Shown: one piece after another, positions 1 through 10,771 of the stretch
How the letters are laid out: each line of letters begins with the position of its first letter
Position numbering within the stretch: the first letter of the stretch is position 1
Source of the DNA: Bartonella grahamii subsp. shimonis
Lineage (GTDB): Bacteria; Pseudomonadota; Alphaproteobacteria; Rhizobiales; Rhizobiaceae
Assembly: GCF_036327415.1 (NCBI RefSeq)
Contig: NZ_CP123961.1
Span: forward strand, 2,122,792-2,186,791
Length of the DNA: 64,000 nucleotides
Direction of reading: 5' to 3'
Position numbers and translations under genes: made by a program
Notes under the pieces: model-generated
Told to the model about the DNA's origin: nothing
Seen by the model: the letters and a program-made list of their open reading frames with translations, nothing else
Database searches by the model: none

Positions 1-463
1 ATCTGATCTCTTCTAAAAGATTGTACAGCCCATACTCTTCTCTAAAAGCACGCTCTGTTCGATCACACGTCATTGGAAATGGATAGGACTCTTTTCGTTT
101 GACCGGTATAGATGATGCTTCAATTTTTGGATCATTCACTTTAAATTGATCAACGCTTTCTCCACTTTTAACAGGTATCGAATGCTCACCTCTAATAGTA
201 TCAAAAACTCTCTCCCCTTGCTCCTCACTAAAAGAAATGCCTTATTCAAGAAACATCTTTAATGGATTGGAATCATCCGGTGTTAACGACATATCCTGTA
301 TTAAAGACTCCAAAATTTTCTATTGAAGCTTATCATCACTTATTAACGAATCTTTCCTATCCTCATAGAAATCCTTTAAGCCTTCTGGAATATGCCAATT
401 GTAACTCTTAACGTCCTTTGCAAACCAGCTGTTAATTATTTCCTTGTTTGTGGCTAATTTCAT
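1..463 (-). pseudogene. decayed ORF of unknown function, cut by window edge
   Basis: Read on the minus strand from the ATG at 463-461, the frame begins MKLATNKEIINSWF and stays protein-like to the window edge. It is interrupted by two in-frame stops, one near 323 (after DDKLQ) and one near 245 (after MFLE). Past each stop the same frame continues with ordinary-looking residues (KILESLIQDMSL, then GISFSEEQGERVFDTIRG). That is the pattern of a recently broken gene rather than random DNA. I do not recognise the family. The C-terminal part lies outside the window. Confidence 0.5.
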
Positions 464-759
464 GAGATTATGCCCCCCATTTAAATTTCAAATGATCCTT
501 TTGATCAATAAACTCCAATACAGTTTTTATTAAAGTTCTTGAAAAAAGTTCATTATCTTTTTATTTTACTTAATATTTACCATATTATAGTTTATTAGCA
601 AATAAGTAAAGTAAGATATAGATGATATTTTTAATATACACCTTCACTTAAACTTGCTTTTATAACACGAATAGCGAAAATTTTAACAAAAAACAGGTTA
701 GAGGTCTTGTTTTTTAAGTCTTTATCTTGATTAAAAAACTGCAAAGTAGCAAACTTGAT

Positions 760-1310
760 TGTGCAGATAATCATGCTCCATCATCTATTAGCCACCGACA
801 AGAGTATGATCAATACAAACAGTTTAAAAAACTTTCAGCAAAATTTTAAAGCAGAAAAACGCACATCACCGAAAAAATGAGAGAGCAGTGCATTTTACGC
901 ATCCTCCACCTTTTGCTTAAACAGCGAAACTCCAATCCATCGTCAAAATATCTTCGTCTAAAATTCCCATGCCACAGATCAGCCCCCTCAAAGAGCAATG
1001 TTTTACGGCAGATAAACGGCATTTCTCTTTAACGCTTTTACGCACAAAGCAATAAAGCAATAAAGCAATCCCGCTTGTGACTTCACTTATAACATTGCAA
1101 GAAAATAGTTTTCACGACAAACAGAAGTAAAAGAATCCTACGTTATTCGGAACGCTCGTTTAACATGCAAAAACACCGACCACTCCCTTTGCTTTGCAAT
1201 AAAACACCGCTGTCTCATCGTGAATTTTTCTAAATCAGGCACGCCTCAAAGAGCGGTGTTTATCACATAATAGGGTTAACACCGCCCTTATAGCGTGAAT
1301 TTCTCAAAAC
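760..1310. repeat. intergenic stretch with dispersed intergenic repeat
   Basis: No gene is visible between 464 and 1310. About 770-1040 holds a degenerate intergenic repeat found again near 9880-9975 and 11264-11410. Its landmarks are a 'catcgtcaaaatat' segment, then 'tcccat', then 'caaagagcaatgtttta'. A second partial copy with the 'caaagagcggtgttta' core lies at 1249-1270. The function is unknown. Confidence 0.45.
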
Positions 1311-3890
1311 TTAATCTTCAGGCAAAAATTCCAACCGATCACCTTGTTTTGTAATGTTCACTGCCGTCTCGTCATGAATTTCTCCAAACAAGATTTTCTC
1401 TGCGAGAGGATCTTGAATTTCCTTTTGGATAATCCGTTTAAGTGGACGTGCCCCATACAGGGGATCATAGCCTTTATCAGCAAGGAATCGTCGTACTTCT
1501 GGTTCGATATGCAAAGTTATGTTGCGTTCATTGAGCAAATTTTGCAAATGTTCTATCTGAATATCGACGATAGCTTCCATATCCTTGCGTTGCAGCCGCT
1601 GAAAAAGAATAATCTCATCAATACGGTTTAAAAATTCAGGACGGAAAGCTGCTTTCACAACATTCATGACATCATTTTTTGCCTGATCGGTTGTTTGTCC
1701 TTCAGGCAGCGCGGTTAAAAACTCAGCACCGAGGTTTGAGGTCATAATCAGCAAGGTATTACGAAAATCGACGGTTCGTCCTTGACTATCGGTCAAACGT
1801 CCCTCATCCAGCACTTGCAACAAGAGATTAAAAATATCAGGATGTGCTTTTTCAATTTCGTCGAACAGAATAACTTGATAAGGTCTTCTTCGCACAGACT
1901 CTGTCAGCACGCCGCCTTCTTCATATCCGACATATCCAGGTGGCGCTCCAATCAGCCGCGCCCCAGCATGCTTTTCCATATATTCCGACATATCGATACG
2001 CAACATGGCATTGGGATCTTGGAAAAGAAACGCGGCGAGTGCTTTGGTTAATTCGGTTTTTCCAACACCGGTAGGTCCCAAGAACATGAAAGAGCCAAGC
2101 GGACGATTGGGATCTTGCAACCCCGCACGGGCGCGGCGTACAGCACGAGCAACAGCTTGAACAGCTTCTCCCTGCCCCACGACACGGGTTGCAATTTCAT
2201 CTTCCATCCGCAAGAGCGCCTCACGTTCTGCTTCAAGCATCCGATCAACAGGAATCCCAGTCCAGCGTGAAACGATACGCGCCACATGTTCAGCAGTGAC
2301 CGTTTCTTCGACGAGATGATTTTGTTGGTCATCATTTTCCGCCAAAGTCAATTGTTTTTCGAGTTCAGGGATAACGCTATAGGCGAGCTCTCCAGCTTTT
2401 TGGAATTGTCCATCACGCTGTGCAATAGCCAAAGCATTGCGTGCTTCTTCGAGTTGTTTTTTCAAATCAGCAGCATGCCCTAATTTTTGCTTTTCAGCCT
2501 GCCAAGCCGTTGTCATCTCAGCGGACTGTTGTTCTAAGGTATTCAGTTCCTCTTGCACATTTTTCAAACGTTCTTTTGCTGTTGGCTCCACATCTGTTTT
2601 CAAAGCTTCGCGTTCAATCTTCAACTGTAAAATACGCCGATCAACGGCATCGAGTTCTTCCGGTTTTGAATCGACCTGCATCCGCAAGCGTGCCGCCGCT
2701 TCATCGATAAGATCAATCGCTTTATCCGGCAAGAAGCGATCTGTAATATAACGGGAAGAGAGCCGTGCCGCCGCAATCAAAGCACTATCTGCCAAACGCA
2801 CTTTGTGGTGCTGTTCATATTTTTCCTTAATACCGCGCAAAATAGAGATGGTATCCTCTAAAGAGGGTTCAGGTACAAAGACAGGCTGGAAGCGCCGTGC
2901 AAGAGCAGCATCTTTTTCAACATATTTTCGATATTCATCCAAAGTAGTAGCCCCCACACAATGGAGTTCTCCGCGTGCAAGAGCTGGTTTTAGCAAGTTG
3001 GAAGCATCCATAGGACCATCGGATTTTCCAGCCCCAACGAGATTATGCAATTCATCGATAAAGAGGATAATCTGCCCATTTTCAGTTTGCACCTCTGCCA
3101 GCACTGCTTTGAGGCGCTCTTCGAATTCCCCACGATATTTTGCACCCGCAATAAGCGCTCCCATATCGAGAGCATGAAGCTGTTTATCGCGCAAAGTTTC
3201 AGGTACATCGCCATTAACAATGCGCAACGCCAATCCTTCCACGATAGCAGTTTTCCCCACCCCTGGTTCACCGATCAGCACAGGATTATTTTTTGTCCGC
3301 CGTGAAAGCACCTGAATGGTGCGTCGAATTTCTTCTTCTCGCCCAATGACAGGGTCGAGTTTTCCTTCGCGTGCATCTTTTGTCAAATCACGCGCATATT
3401 TTTGCAGAGCATCATATTGGCTTTCGGCATGGGGGCTTGTTGCTGTTTTTCCCTTCCGCAAATCATTAATAGCCTGATTAAGCGCTTGCGCTGTCAACCC
3501 TCCACTTGTGAGAACATCAGCAGTTTTTGCGGTCTTTTCCATGATCAGTGCTTGCAGCACACGCTCGACGGTAACAAACTGATCACCGGCTTTTTTCGCC
3601 AGATCTTCTGCCATATTAAAGACCTTTGCCAACGGCTGAGACAAATAGAGCTGCCCATTCCCCCCTTGTACTTTTGGCAAAGCATCAAGTGCTTCATTAA
3701 GCACCTTTCGAATAAGAGTAAGATCACCACCTGCTTTTTGAATCAGTGACGCTGCCAACCCTTGAGAATCGTCTAACAACACTTTCAACAGATGCTCCGG
3801 CATAAACTGCTGATGATCAGAAGCAAGAGCACTATTTTGTGCGGATTGTAAAAAACCTTGCAACCGTTCGCTATATTTTTCTAGGTTCAT
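1311..3890 (-). CDS. clpB: ATP-dependent disaggregase ClpB
   Basis: Hexameric AAA+ chaperone that works with DnaK to pull proteins out of aggregates in the cytoplasm. The 859-aa length is close to the family norm (857 in E. coli). Visible parts in order: an N-terminal Clp repeat domain (about 1-145); a first AAA+ module with Walker A GEPGVGKT at 207-214 and the sensor segment [21 protein letters not shown]; a long coiled-coil middle domain (about 400-525) typical of ClpB rather than ClpA; and a second AAA+ module with Walker A GPTGVGKT and Walker [14 protein letters not shown]. The start ATG follows an AAGGA Shine-Dalgarno. It stands alone, between a gene desert and a C-rich repeat. I saw no convincing sigma-32 promoter upstream, so heat induction is only an expectation. 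Confidence 0.98.
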   Translation of the reverse strand: MNLEKYSERLQGFLQSAQNSALASDHQQFMPEHLLKVLLDDSQGLAASLIQKAGGDLTLIRKVLNEALDALPKVQGGNGQLYLSQPLAKVFNMAEDLAKKAGDQFVTVERVLQALIMEKTAKTADVLTSGGLTAQALNQAINDLRKGKTATSPHAESQYDALQKYARDLTKDAREGKLDPVIGREEEIRRTIQVLSRRTKNNPVLIGEPGVGKTAIVEGLALRIVNGDVPETLRDKQLHALDMGALIAGAKYRGEFEERLKAVLAEVQTENGQIILFIDELHNLVGAGKSDGPMDASNLLKPALARGELHCVGATTLDEYRKYVEKDAALARRFQPVFVPEPSLEDTISILRGIKEKYEQHHKVRLADSALIAAARLSSRYITDRFLPDKAIDLIDEAAARLRMQVDSKPEELDAVDRRILQLKIEREALKTDVEPTAKERLKNVQEELNTLEQQSAEMTTAWQAEKQKLGHAADLKKQLEEARNALAIAQRDGQFQKAGELAYSVIPELEKQLTLAENDDQQNHLVEETVTAEHVARIVSRWTGIPVDRMLEAEREALLRMEDEIATRVVGQGEAVQAVARAVRRARAGLQDPNRPLGSFMFLGPTGVGKTELTKALAAFLFQDPNAMLRIDMSEYMEKHAGARLIGAPPGYVGYEEGGVLTESVRRRPYQVILFDEIEKAHPDIFNLLLQVLDEGRLTDSQGRTVDFRNTLLIMTSNLGAEFLTALPEGQTTDQAKNDVMNVVKAAFRPEFLNRIDEIILFQRLQRKDMEAIVDIQIEHLQNLLNERNITLHIEPEVRRFLADKGYDPLYGARPLKRIIQKEIQDPLAEKILFGEIHDETAVNITKQGDRLEFLPED

Positions 3891-4104
3891 TTTTTTTCCT
3901 TAAATCTCAAGCCACCACCGCACTTCAAACTCCCCAAACATTCCACAAAAGAGGCATCTTCAAAGGACCGGCTCCCCCCCACAAAACACCGCAAAATGAC
4001 GCCGCATGAAGAAGAACCGGAGTGCTAAAAAGAATATGGGTCCTCACAAGCCTCATAGCAAGAGGAAGAGAAAGGCACACTGTCATTTTTAAATAAAAAC
4101 TGCA

Positions 4105-4562
4105 ACTCCCCCAACCCCACCAGCACACCCCTCACCAACACAACCCCCGCCAGCACACCCCCCCACTATCACAGCCCCCACCATCACAACCCTCACCATC
4201 ACAGCCCCCGCCATCACAGCCCCCACTAGCACAACCCCCGCCAGCACAACCCCACCAGCACAACCCTCACCAGCACAACCCCCGCCAGCACAGCCCCCAC
4301 CAGCACAAACCCCCACCAGCACAAGCCCCACCAGCACAGCCCCCGCCATCACAACCCCCACCATCACACCCCCGCCATCACAGCCCGCGCCAGCACAAGC
4401 CCCACCAACACACCCCCGCCATCACAGCCCCGCCATCACAGCCCCGCCATCACAGCCCCCACCAGCACAGCCCGCACCATCACAACCCTCACCATCACAC
4501 CCCCGCCAGCACACCCCCCGCCAGCACAACCCCGCCAGCACAACCCCCCACCAGCACAATCT
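4105..4562. repeat. C-rich minisatellite, about 14-15 bp unit
   Basis: About 450 bp of tandem repeat upstream of clpB, built on units such as 'aacccccgccagcac' and 'cagcccccgccatcac'. Unit length wobbles between 14 and 15 bp (occasionally 12), so no reading frame is kept and it is not coding. The plus strand is almost free of G and T. The strand bias matches the other C-rich repeats of the window. The stretch from 3891 to 4104 holds no recognisable gene, and 4563-4810 is AT-rich with nothing identifiable. Confidence 0.85.
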
Positions 4563-4811
4563 TACAAGTAAAACCACAACATCAGTACGTCATTATTAAT
4601 GAATTTAATTTGAATAAAAGCAAATACACCTCTTTATTTTTAAAAAAGCGTATTTAAAGACATGTAATTAAGAGTAAAATAAAAAGTATTTATTATATTT
4701 TTTATTTAAAATACATAAAATATAATTATATTTACGGAATCATATTAAATTTATTAAATGAAATTAGGTTAAATATACAGTAAAGTAAAAAATATTCTTC
4801 TAATTCTTTTT

Positions 4812-5796
4812 TTCTCATAAGCAAGCCAAGCTACGCTGTTTTTGCTGGTAAAGTTGTCACGATGCAATATGAATGGCCTCACACATGTCATTTAATACAT
4901 TCTTTCTTTCACCCAACAAATAACTTATGATGGTGGACCCCATTCCATCTATTTCTGGGAAAACCACTTTCAATTTCAAAATGGAAAAAGTGATTATATT
5001 GGTTTATTCAATAGAGGCACCCGCACCATTCACTTTTCTATCCGGAATGCCACAGGATGGAAGAGTGATCAATGTAACCATTTTACCCATGAGGACTCAG
5101 GAGTACGCTGTGAGATTGAATTTCCGTGGAAAATTGGAAGCCGATATAAATTAGATGTTTCCAAGAATGTAAATCTGGTTCCAGGAACAATAACCGATCT
5201 TATATCGGGTAAAAAACAATAGTTGGTATCATAGAACGACCAAGTACATTTGGCATGCTTCACAAATCTTATAATTTTGTTGAGGACCATTCTCGTTGGA
5301 AGAGGCAGCTTTCCTCCTGTTATGTATTAAGTCCACAAAGTTCAAGCTTTTTAAATCCTAGATCCCTGAAAAACAACACTCTATACGCAGCGACTTTGAA
5401 AGACTCTGTTCCAGGAAAATGTAAAGATCCTTACGTCGTCCAAACATCATATACATTCAGTTTTTGTATGAATAGTATAAGCGACCTTAGAGGTTTAGCC
5501 TCACCCGCAGCTGAACTGGAAGTCCCCATTTCCAATGGGAAAGATCTATCAGCACAAACTGTCTTTGACACATTGAAAAAAGAAGAACTTGTCATTATTC
5601 GTTCAAAAGATCGTGCTTGGGCACCTAATATCTTTCCCCCCTAAGCCCATTTCAGTAGAAATCAATCTTTATAGATCATCAAGCAGCTTACAGTTCTACA
5701 CTTCATACCACTCACGGCACACAAAAGATAACCACAGGCCCCAAAATCATGTATATGTCTGATGAAAAAACTTGGAAAATTCTGAAACCAAACTAA
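4812..5796 (+). pseudogene. DUF3472-type protein, frameshifted
   Basis: Joining three frames recovers a coherent protein. Segment 1 (about 4914-5220) carries ITYDGGPHSIYFWENHF, then SDYIGLFNRG, TIHFSIRNATGWKSD and EDSGVRCEIEFPWKIGSRY, which resembles DUF3472 domains (Y-G-WE, G-YIG-Q-rG, G-C--YPW--G--Y). Segment 2 (about 5211-5644) continues with TIVGIIERPSTFGMLHKSYNFVEDH. Segment 3 (to the TAA at 5794-5796) ends MYMSDEKTWKILKPN. The breaks fall at homopolymers, an A6 run near 5211 and a C run near 5633; another shift lies near 4905. The N-terminus (SYAVFAGKV) could be what follows a signal peptide. The DUF3472 assignment is from motif memory. Slippage, or sequencing error at homopolymers, could explain the breaks. 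Confidence 0.6.
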
Positions 5797-5989
5797 GCTT
5801 TTTCTTCTTGATAAAACATAAATTCCTCACGCCCCTTTAAAAGCAAATGGGAGTGAAGTAGTTTTTTCATTTCCCCACCACTGTTTTTCTCCATTTCCAG
5901 TTACTTTTTCAAGCCCTGCTCTCATCCCATACCCTTGAACTTACCTCATCACCATGCTTTCCAGCGCATTTTTTCCACTCTCCCCCCTC

Positions 5990-7170
5990 TCAAAACCACA
6001 TCACCCTTTAATAGAATCCTCAACTTCCACTCTCACCCCCTCACACCATCCCTTCACGCATCCCTTCGCACCACCCCGCCTCTTATCCCCCCTTCCTTTA
6101 TCCCATACGCACTCTCTCCTCCTCCATTTCCTACACCCCTTCCCACACCCAAATACTTCCCCCGTTCCATCCCAACTTACCCTCCATTCACAAATGCATC
6201 CCCCTAGTTCTCTCACACCATTCCATTAATCTCCCTCGGCTTCATTCTGACACCCCACATCCTCTCACACCATTCCACACCATGATAAAAGCCCAACAAG
6301 CCCCAAGGGTACGCACAACACATAAATCCCCCACGTCCTTGAACTTCCACTCCACTTTTACAGATCCACATTTTCACGCCTTTACACATTTACAGAAAGA
6401 AGCCAACGAAACCTCCAAACCAACCACCGAACAATCCCTTATCTTAAAAAACATCCCCCTAAAAGACAAAACTTCCACCCCACATCCTCTCACCACCATT
6501 CCACACCATGCCAAAAGCCCAACATGACAAAAACACGCACAATACATAAATCCACAAATCCCCCACGTCCTTGAATTTCCCCTTCACTTTTACAGATCCA
6601 CATTTTTACGCTTTTACATCTTTATAGAACGCAGCCAACGAAACCTCCAAACCAACCACCGAACAATCCCAAAAAATCCCCCAAAAGACAAAACTTCCAC
6701 CCCACACCACTCTATAAACAATACCCCAACCTCTTACCCAACCAATATCTCCACCGTCAAATCCCCTCTCAAAGGACTGTACTTCAAAAGGCACTATAAA
6801 CCAGTCCTCCCCTAAGATATTCAACACACTCTCTCCTCCAGTCACACACCACCCCCTTTCCATCCCAACTCCCCACATCCCCTTCATAGACTCTTCATCC
6901 CCACATCCCTCTCACACCATTCCATCAATCTCCCTCGGCTTCATTCTGACACCCCAATCTTCTCACCACCATTCCACACCATAATAAAAGCCCAACAAGC
7001 CCCAAGGGTACGCACAACACATAAATCCACAAATCCCCCTACGTCCTTGAACTTCCACTTCACTTTTACAGATCCACATTTTTACGCCTTTACACATTTA
7101 CAGAAAGAAGCCAAATGAAACTTCCACCCAACCCCGCACTGCTCTGAAAACAATCCTCGACAACCCAGCT
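5990..7170. repeat. C-rich repeat block 1 (family 1)
   Basis: Non-coding C-rich, G-poor DNA built from shuffled modules that recur through 6-31 kb. Modules include 'ccccacgtccttgaacttcc', 'ttttacagatccacat', 'cttttacatctttacag', 'caaaccaaccaccgaacaat' and 'cccaacaagccccaagggta'. The 'ttttacagatccaca' core occurs here near 6356, 6590 and 7064. Apparent ORFs (P/T/S/H-rich) are not translated-looking and lack ribosome sites. The stretch 5797-5990 holds no gene. Confidence 0.8.
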
Positions 7171-7245
7171 TCTTACCCAAGCCCCCCACGCTCTTCAGAT
7201 CACTGCCTCTCCCAATCACGCCGTTTTATGACGTATTGATTTCTC

Positions 7246-7274
7246 TTGCCAATCTCCTGAAATTACTTTATCAC
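7246..7274 (+). promoter_or_regulatory. promoter of Brt-Trp cassette A
   Basis: TTGCCA (7246-7251), 17-bp spacer, TATCAC (7269-7274). The same hexamer positions and 17-bp spacing recur in all eight cassettes, with -10 variants TATCAC, TATGAG, TATTGA, TATTGG, TATGAA and TATACC. This supports a sigma-70 promoter with a start near 7281. Confidence 0.7.
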
Positions 7275-7280
7275 TTGAAG

Positions 7281-7495
7281 TGTAATTTTGATCGTCTACG
7301 CAGCGATCAATAGGGAAGACAAGCCCTAAGTCCGAGCGTAAAAACGAACCCGCTTTGCGGATATCCCGGGATTCCGGGAGATTTTGCTATGTCCAAGTGC
7401 GTTTCCGCACTAAAAGCAAAATGCTGACTCGGACTCAGTACTTGTTACTCCCGGAATACCAATGCGAGGGCGCTCGCAACCGGAGGGGGTGCAAA
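7281..7495 (+). ncRNA. Brt-type structured leader RNA, copy A
   Basis: Non-coding leader of about 215 nt immediately 5' of an XRE regulator gene, matching the Bartonella Brt RNA arrangement. Visible helices: a 5' hairpin TTGATCG/CGATCAA (7288-7310); inner long-range helix AGTCCGAG (7329-7336) with CTCGGACT (7428-7435); a weaker outer helix ACAAG/CTTGT; local hairpins CCGC-TTT-GCGG and AGTGCG/CGCACT; palindrome CCCGGGATTCCGGG followed by AGATTTTG; and GCGAG/CTCGC just before the Shine-Dalgarno GGAGGGGG. Positions of paired strands are conserved between copies while their sequence changes. Transcription start and 3' end are inferred. Confidence 0.8.
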
Positions 7496-7867
7496 GTGCC
7501 AACTAAAAATCCACATTTTATCGACTTTTCTATAGGCAAAAGAATCCGCCATAGACGCATTGCCATGGGGCTTTCCCAAAAAGAATTAGGAACCCATTTA
7601 GGCGTCAGTTTCCAACAAATCCAAAAATATGAAAAAGGTTTAAATCGTGTAAGCGCCAAATGTTTGCTGGAAATCGCCCAAAAACTGGAAGTCCCTATAA
7701 GCTTTTTTTATGCCGATATTACTACAAAAAAAGATCTTTCAACAAAAGAAACTCTCCTACACCACGATCAAGAAACATACAGCGAAAAAGAACACTCACT
7801 TTTAAAAAATTTTAGAGAACTCCAGCCGAAAAAACAAAAAGCAATTTTATGGTTGATCTCTGATTAG
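7496..7867 (+). CDS. XRE-family regulator (Trp type), copy A
   Basis: 123-aa DNA-binding protein, probably autoregulatory or acting with its leader RNA. The N-terminal HTH (about residues 12-66) contains IGKRIRHRRIAMGLSQKEL and SFQQIQKYEKG, the signature of the rhizobial PraR-like XRE group. The C-terminal half is short and charged, ending ELQPKKQKAILWLISD. I chose the GTG at 7496 rather than the upstream in-frame start at 7355. GGAGGGGG lies 6 nt upstream, conservation with the other copies starts here, and the upstream codons overlap the structured RNA. Nearly identical to copy D (HH for QH, LLK for LVK and few other changes). A regulator of surface adhesin expression has been described for this family in B. 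henselae; its target here is unknown. Confidence 0.85.
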   Translation: MPTKNPHFIDFSIGKRIRHRRIAMGLSQKELGTHLGVSFQQIQKYEKGLNRVSAKCLLEIAQKLEVPISFFYADITTKKDLSTKETLLHHDQETYSEKEHSLLKNFRELQPKKQKAILWLISD

Positions 7868-8394
7868 GAAAAAGCGCAACAACTCACATTATTTGCCAAT
7901 ATATCCACCCCCTATAAACTTCAGATCCCGCCCAAACGAGACTGTTTCATCAAAAGCGACAAATATGCCCTATTTTAAAATATTCTTGTCCCTTCACCAC
8001 CCTAAAGTAAGATCACTGAAAGCACCGGTCAATCCCACTTCAAAAACGAAACTTCCCTCCATCACTTCATAGCCCCCTTCCCCTCACACCTTCTTTCCTC
8101 TCTCGTCAACACACCACCCCTCTTCATCCCAACTTACCCTCCATTCACAAATGCATCCCCCTAGTTCTCTCACCACCATTTCACACCATAATAAAAGCCC
8201 AACAAGCCCCAAGGGTACGCACAACACATAAATCCCCCACGTCCTTGAACTTCCGCTCCACTTTTACAGATCCACATTTTTACGCTTTTACATCTTTATA
8301 GAACGCAGCCGAACGTAACCTCCAAACCAACCACCGGACAATCCCAAAATCCCCCAAAAGACAAAACTTCCACCCCGCACCGCTCTATAAACAA
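7868..8394. repeat. cassette A downstream segment plus C-rich block 2
   Basis: The first ~460 bp after the Trp A stop are almost identical to 28499-28930 after Trp D, including unique stretches such as 'gcccaaacgagactgtttca'. Cassettes A and D are therefore copies of one duplicated segment. The tail (8035-8394) is family-1 C-rich repeat with one 'ttttacagatccaca' core near 8262. No gene is seen. Confidence 0.75.
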
Positions 8395-8475
8395 TAGTCT
8401 GTCAATAATTTAAATAGCTGGCCTAGCCAGATTCCACCACTAACCACTCATGCAGTTCAGGTCACCACCCTTTAA
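8395..8475 (-). mobile_element. possible IS200/IS605-type 3' end relic
   Basis: On the minus strand the run 'gaactgcatgagtggttag' followed by 'tggtggaatctggct' resembles the 3' end of IS200/IS605 tnpB elements, where the omega-RNA scaffold lies. The short motif 'aactgcatga(a)gtggttag' is shared with the relic at 42382-42520. A CTGGC/GCCAG hairpin is present. No tnpA or tnpB reading frame remains. Weak evidence. Confidence 0.3.
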
Positions 8476-8556
8476 AGAACGGTGTTTTTACATCATGAAC
8501 AGAATAATTAACGAACCGTCTTAGAAAAAAGAAACAGCATGGAGATATCAAATATA

Positions 8557-9801
8557 TTAATGGTCGTCATCTACTGTCGTGTTAAGGGGTGTTAGCTCTT
8601 TATTTTTCTTACTTTTTATAACGCCAATCATACCAATAGAAATAATGAATGCAGACATCGCTAAAAAAGAGCTTAACAATCCCACGAGTGCAAAAAGTCC
8701 AGCAATAAAGCCAGACACTGCTTCCGCAGAGTTCGCTAAAGTTGAAAAAGTTCCAAAGCTCTTACCAAAATCTTCACGACGAGAATATAATTGAATAGCT
8801 GAGACTAAACTAATATCGACAAATGCACCAGTAAATCCTAAAATAAAAGCTAACACAAGAAGGAGTTTTAAATAAAGTTCTGCCGCTAAGGGTATAACAA
8901 ACAGAATAACCCCATAAAGAAACCAAAATACCATGAGTTTCAAAGATGTAACATTGAATATAATTTTACGATATAACAAACCACCAACAATAGTTCCAAC
9001 AGCCATGAGAGAAAAAATATAACTCACAAAGCTTTCCTCTCCCCCTATAGAGAGAACAAAAGCTGGAATTAAAAATCTTAAAATTGCCCCCGTAAAGAGA
9101 ATAGCAAATGATGAGCCAACGAGCGTAATAAATAAATGTTTATTTTCAGTAGAAATATATTGAAGATAGAAAGCCGTTTCTCGATAAATTTTGATAAAAT
9201 TGAATGATTTATTCTCACTTGTATTGAAATTCATGAGATTAAACAACAAGAGAATAGATATAAAATAGGTCAAAAAATCAAAAATGAGTACTGCCGATTT
9301 ATTGGCGAAAAAAAGCAGTAGAGAACATACCAAAGGACCCATGACGGATGCAGTTTCCTCTATAATTTGTGCAAGGCTATTTGCCTTTGTCAAATCCTTT
9401 TCTGAAAACATTCTGGGAATAGCAGCTTGAAAACTTGGTTGGAAAATACTTCTTCCTATAGTTGTACATATTGCTGCGAAAATAAGAACAATAATATGTG
9501 CAGTCCCTGTTATAGTGGTTATAAAAACGAATAATGAAGCGAATAATCTCACCAATTCACTGAAGATCATATTTTTCTTCAAAGAAAAATTATCCGCTAA
9601 CCAACCTCCTATAGGACCAAAAAAGAGAAAAGGGATAAATCGAAAAAAATACACAAGACCTATAAAAAAGGTGTTATCTGTTAATTCTAAGACCAGTAAA
9701 ACAAAAACAACTTCATAAGCATAATCACCAACTTTAGAAATAAAGAGAGAAGAAAAAAGAGTTAATGGACTCTTTTTAAAAACTAAATTCATATCACCCA
9801 T
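8557..9801 (-). CDS. MFS transporter (MFS_3 type)
   Basis: 414-aa integral membrane protein with about twelve hydrophobic segments. The first TM pair is followed by GPIGGWLADNFSLKKN, the classic MFS loop 2-3 motif (G-x-x-x-D-R/N). General layout and length fit the MFS_3 / EntS-like efflux group, so export of a small molecule across the inner membrane is likely. The substrate cannot be read from sequence. The ATG at 9801 and the ATG at 9792 (MNLVFKK) are both possible; GGGTGAT before the second makes it at least as good. The sequence is intact, not repeat-invaded, and clearly different from the second MFS gene at 12-13 kb. Confidence 0.85.
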   Translation of the reverse strand: MGDMNLVFKKSPLTLFSSLFISKVGDYAYEVVFVLLVLELTDNTFFIGLVYFFRFIPFLFFGPIGGWLADNFSLKKNMIFSELVRLFASLFVFITTITGTAHIIVLIFAAICTTIGRSIFQPSFQAAIPRMFSEKDLTKANSLAQIIEETASVMGPLVCSLLLFFANKSAVLIFDFLTYFISILLLFNLMNFNTSENKSFNFIKIYRETAFYLQYISTENKHLFITLVGSSFAILFTGAILRFLIPAFVLSIGGEESFVSYIFSLMAVGTIVGGLLYRKIIFNVTSLKLMVFWFLYGVILFVIPLAAELYLKLLLVLAFILGFTGAFVDISLVSAIQLYSRREDFGKSFGTFSTLANSAEAVSGFIAGLFALVGLLSSFLAMSAFIISIGMIGVIKSKKNKELTPLNTTVDDDH

Positions 9802-10372
9802 CCGATATTACACTTTTCTCCAGTTAAAGTTACACGCCTTTTAATACAATTGGTGATATGAACTTAAAAGGAACGCCCAATCAGTATTCAAAATATCCCC
9901 GCCTAATAAAGTATCCCATACCTGATATCGACCTAAAAGAGCAGTGTTTAGGGCATGATAGGATAAATTTATCATAGAACAGTGTCTTAACAAAAAAATC
10001 TTGAGATATTGTCTAGTATTGCGGACAATCAAATAACTGCCATTTAACAAAGAAGCCCTCAGATAAAGCAAAAAGCTTGAAATCCGAGGCTATTAAAACA
10101 TTGAATACCAACACAATGTCAAAAAGCATGGCTAAACTAAATTAAAAAACTTAAACAGCAAAGAAAATCAATTAAAAAACTTCAAAAATATAGGTCCTTT
10201 AAGAGAAAAATGCTATAAGGTTAAAAAAGCGAGACCAGTCATTTCCTATACCCCCAGCCATTTTCTACACCCCAGCCATTTTCTATACCCCAGCCATTTC
10301 CTACACCCCAGTCATTCCTATACCCCAGTCATTTCCTATATCAATGACAACATCACGATCTTAAATTACGTA
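9802..10372. repeat. intergenic repeat and short 18-19 bp tandem array
   Basis: 9880-9975 holds a copy of the dispersed intergenic repeat (landmarks 'aaaatatccccgcctaa', 'gatatcgacct', 'aaagagcagtgttta', 'catgataggataaa'). 10233-10341 is a tandem array of about six imperfect units such as 'ccccagccattttctata', period 18-19 bp. No gene is seen. Confidence 0.7.
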
Positions 10373-10771
10373 TTAGGAAAGGAGTCTTGCTGACTGCCCA
10401 TTTTTGGTTAACAAATCTATTGCTAATTTATCAAATGAAACAAAGGTTTTTCCGCCTAGCCAATGCCCCTCATAAAATATAATTCCATCAGCAAAATCTC
10501 CACCAGCCTCAAGCATAGCAAGTCCAGCTTCAACAGCTGGTCGATTCATGACGACATTACCCGTTTCCAGAAGATCGCGGACCATCAAAGCGACATCTTC
10601 TTTTGATAATTTCGCCCCACGGCAAAGTATCCAAACAAGTTCGCAAAGACAAGGCAAAGAAATAGCGATGAGAGAAGCTTCTCTCAAGATTTTACTTGCT
10701 ATTTCACCTTGCTTTTTATCATCTTGTAAAACAGCGCGGACTAGAACATTTGTATCTACAGAAATCTTCAT
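10373..10771 (-). CDS. PIN-domain ribonuclease toxin (VapC type)
   Basis: 132-aa PIN-fold protein expected to cleave RNA when not bound by its antitoxin. Candidate acidic active-site residues are in the usual places: D6 in SVDTNVLVRA, E44 in LCELVW, D95 in FADGIIF and D114 in SFDKLA. The start is the ATG at 10771, which overlaps the antitoxin stop as ATGA. This tight coupling is standard for toxin-antitoxin pairs. An in-frame upstream codon at 10786 would run into the antitoxin gene and is unlikely. All catalytic residues appear intact, so the toxin may be active. Confidence 0.88.
   Translation of the reverse strand: MKISVDTNVLVRAVLQDDKKQGEIASKILREASLIAISLPCLCELVWILCRGAKLSKEDVALMVRDLLETGNVVMNRPAVEAGLAMLEAGGDFADGIIFYEGHWLGGKTFVSFDKLAIDLLTKNGQSARLLS

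Noticed and set aside
2437-3749. Plus-strand frames inside clpB
   Set aside because: Antisense shadows of an intact, highly conserved gene.
4089-4367. Glycine/valine-rich 92-codon minus-strand ORF
   Set aside because: Produced by the C-rich minisatellite; unit length is not constantly a multiple of three and no start site is conserved.
7281-7495. Retron, group II intron or diversity-generating element as explanation of the structured leader RNAs
   Set aside because: No reverse transcriptase is nearby, variation is confined to paired strands, and the linked gene is an XRE regulator as in the Bartonella Brt/Trp family.
7355-7495. N-terminal extension of the Trp protein into the leader (frame from 7355, and similar at 27989 and 45349)
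   Set aside because: These codons overlap conserved RNA helices; the ribosome site and the protein conservation begin at the GTG.
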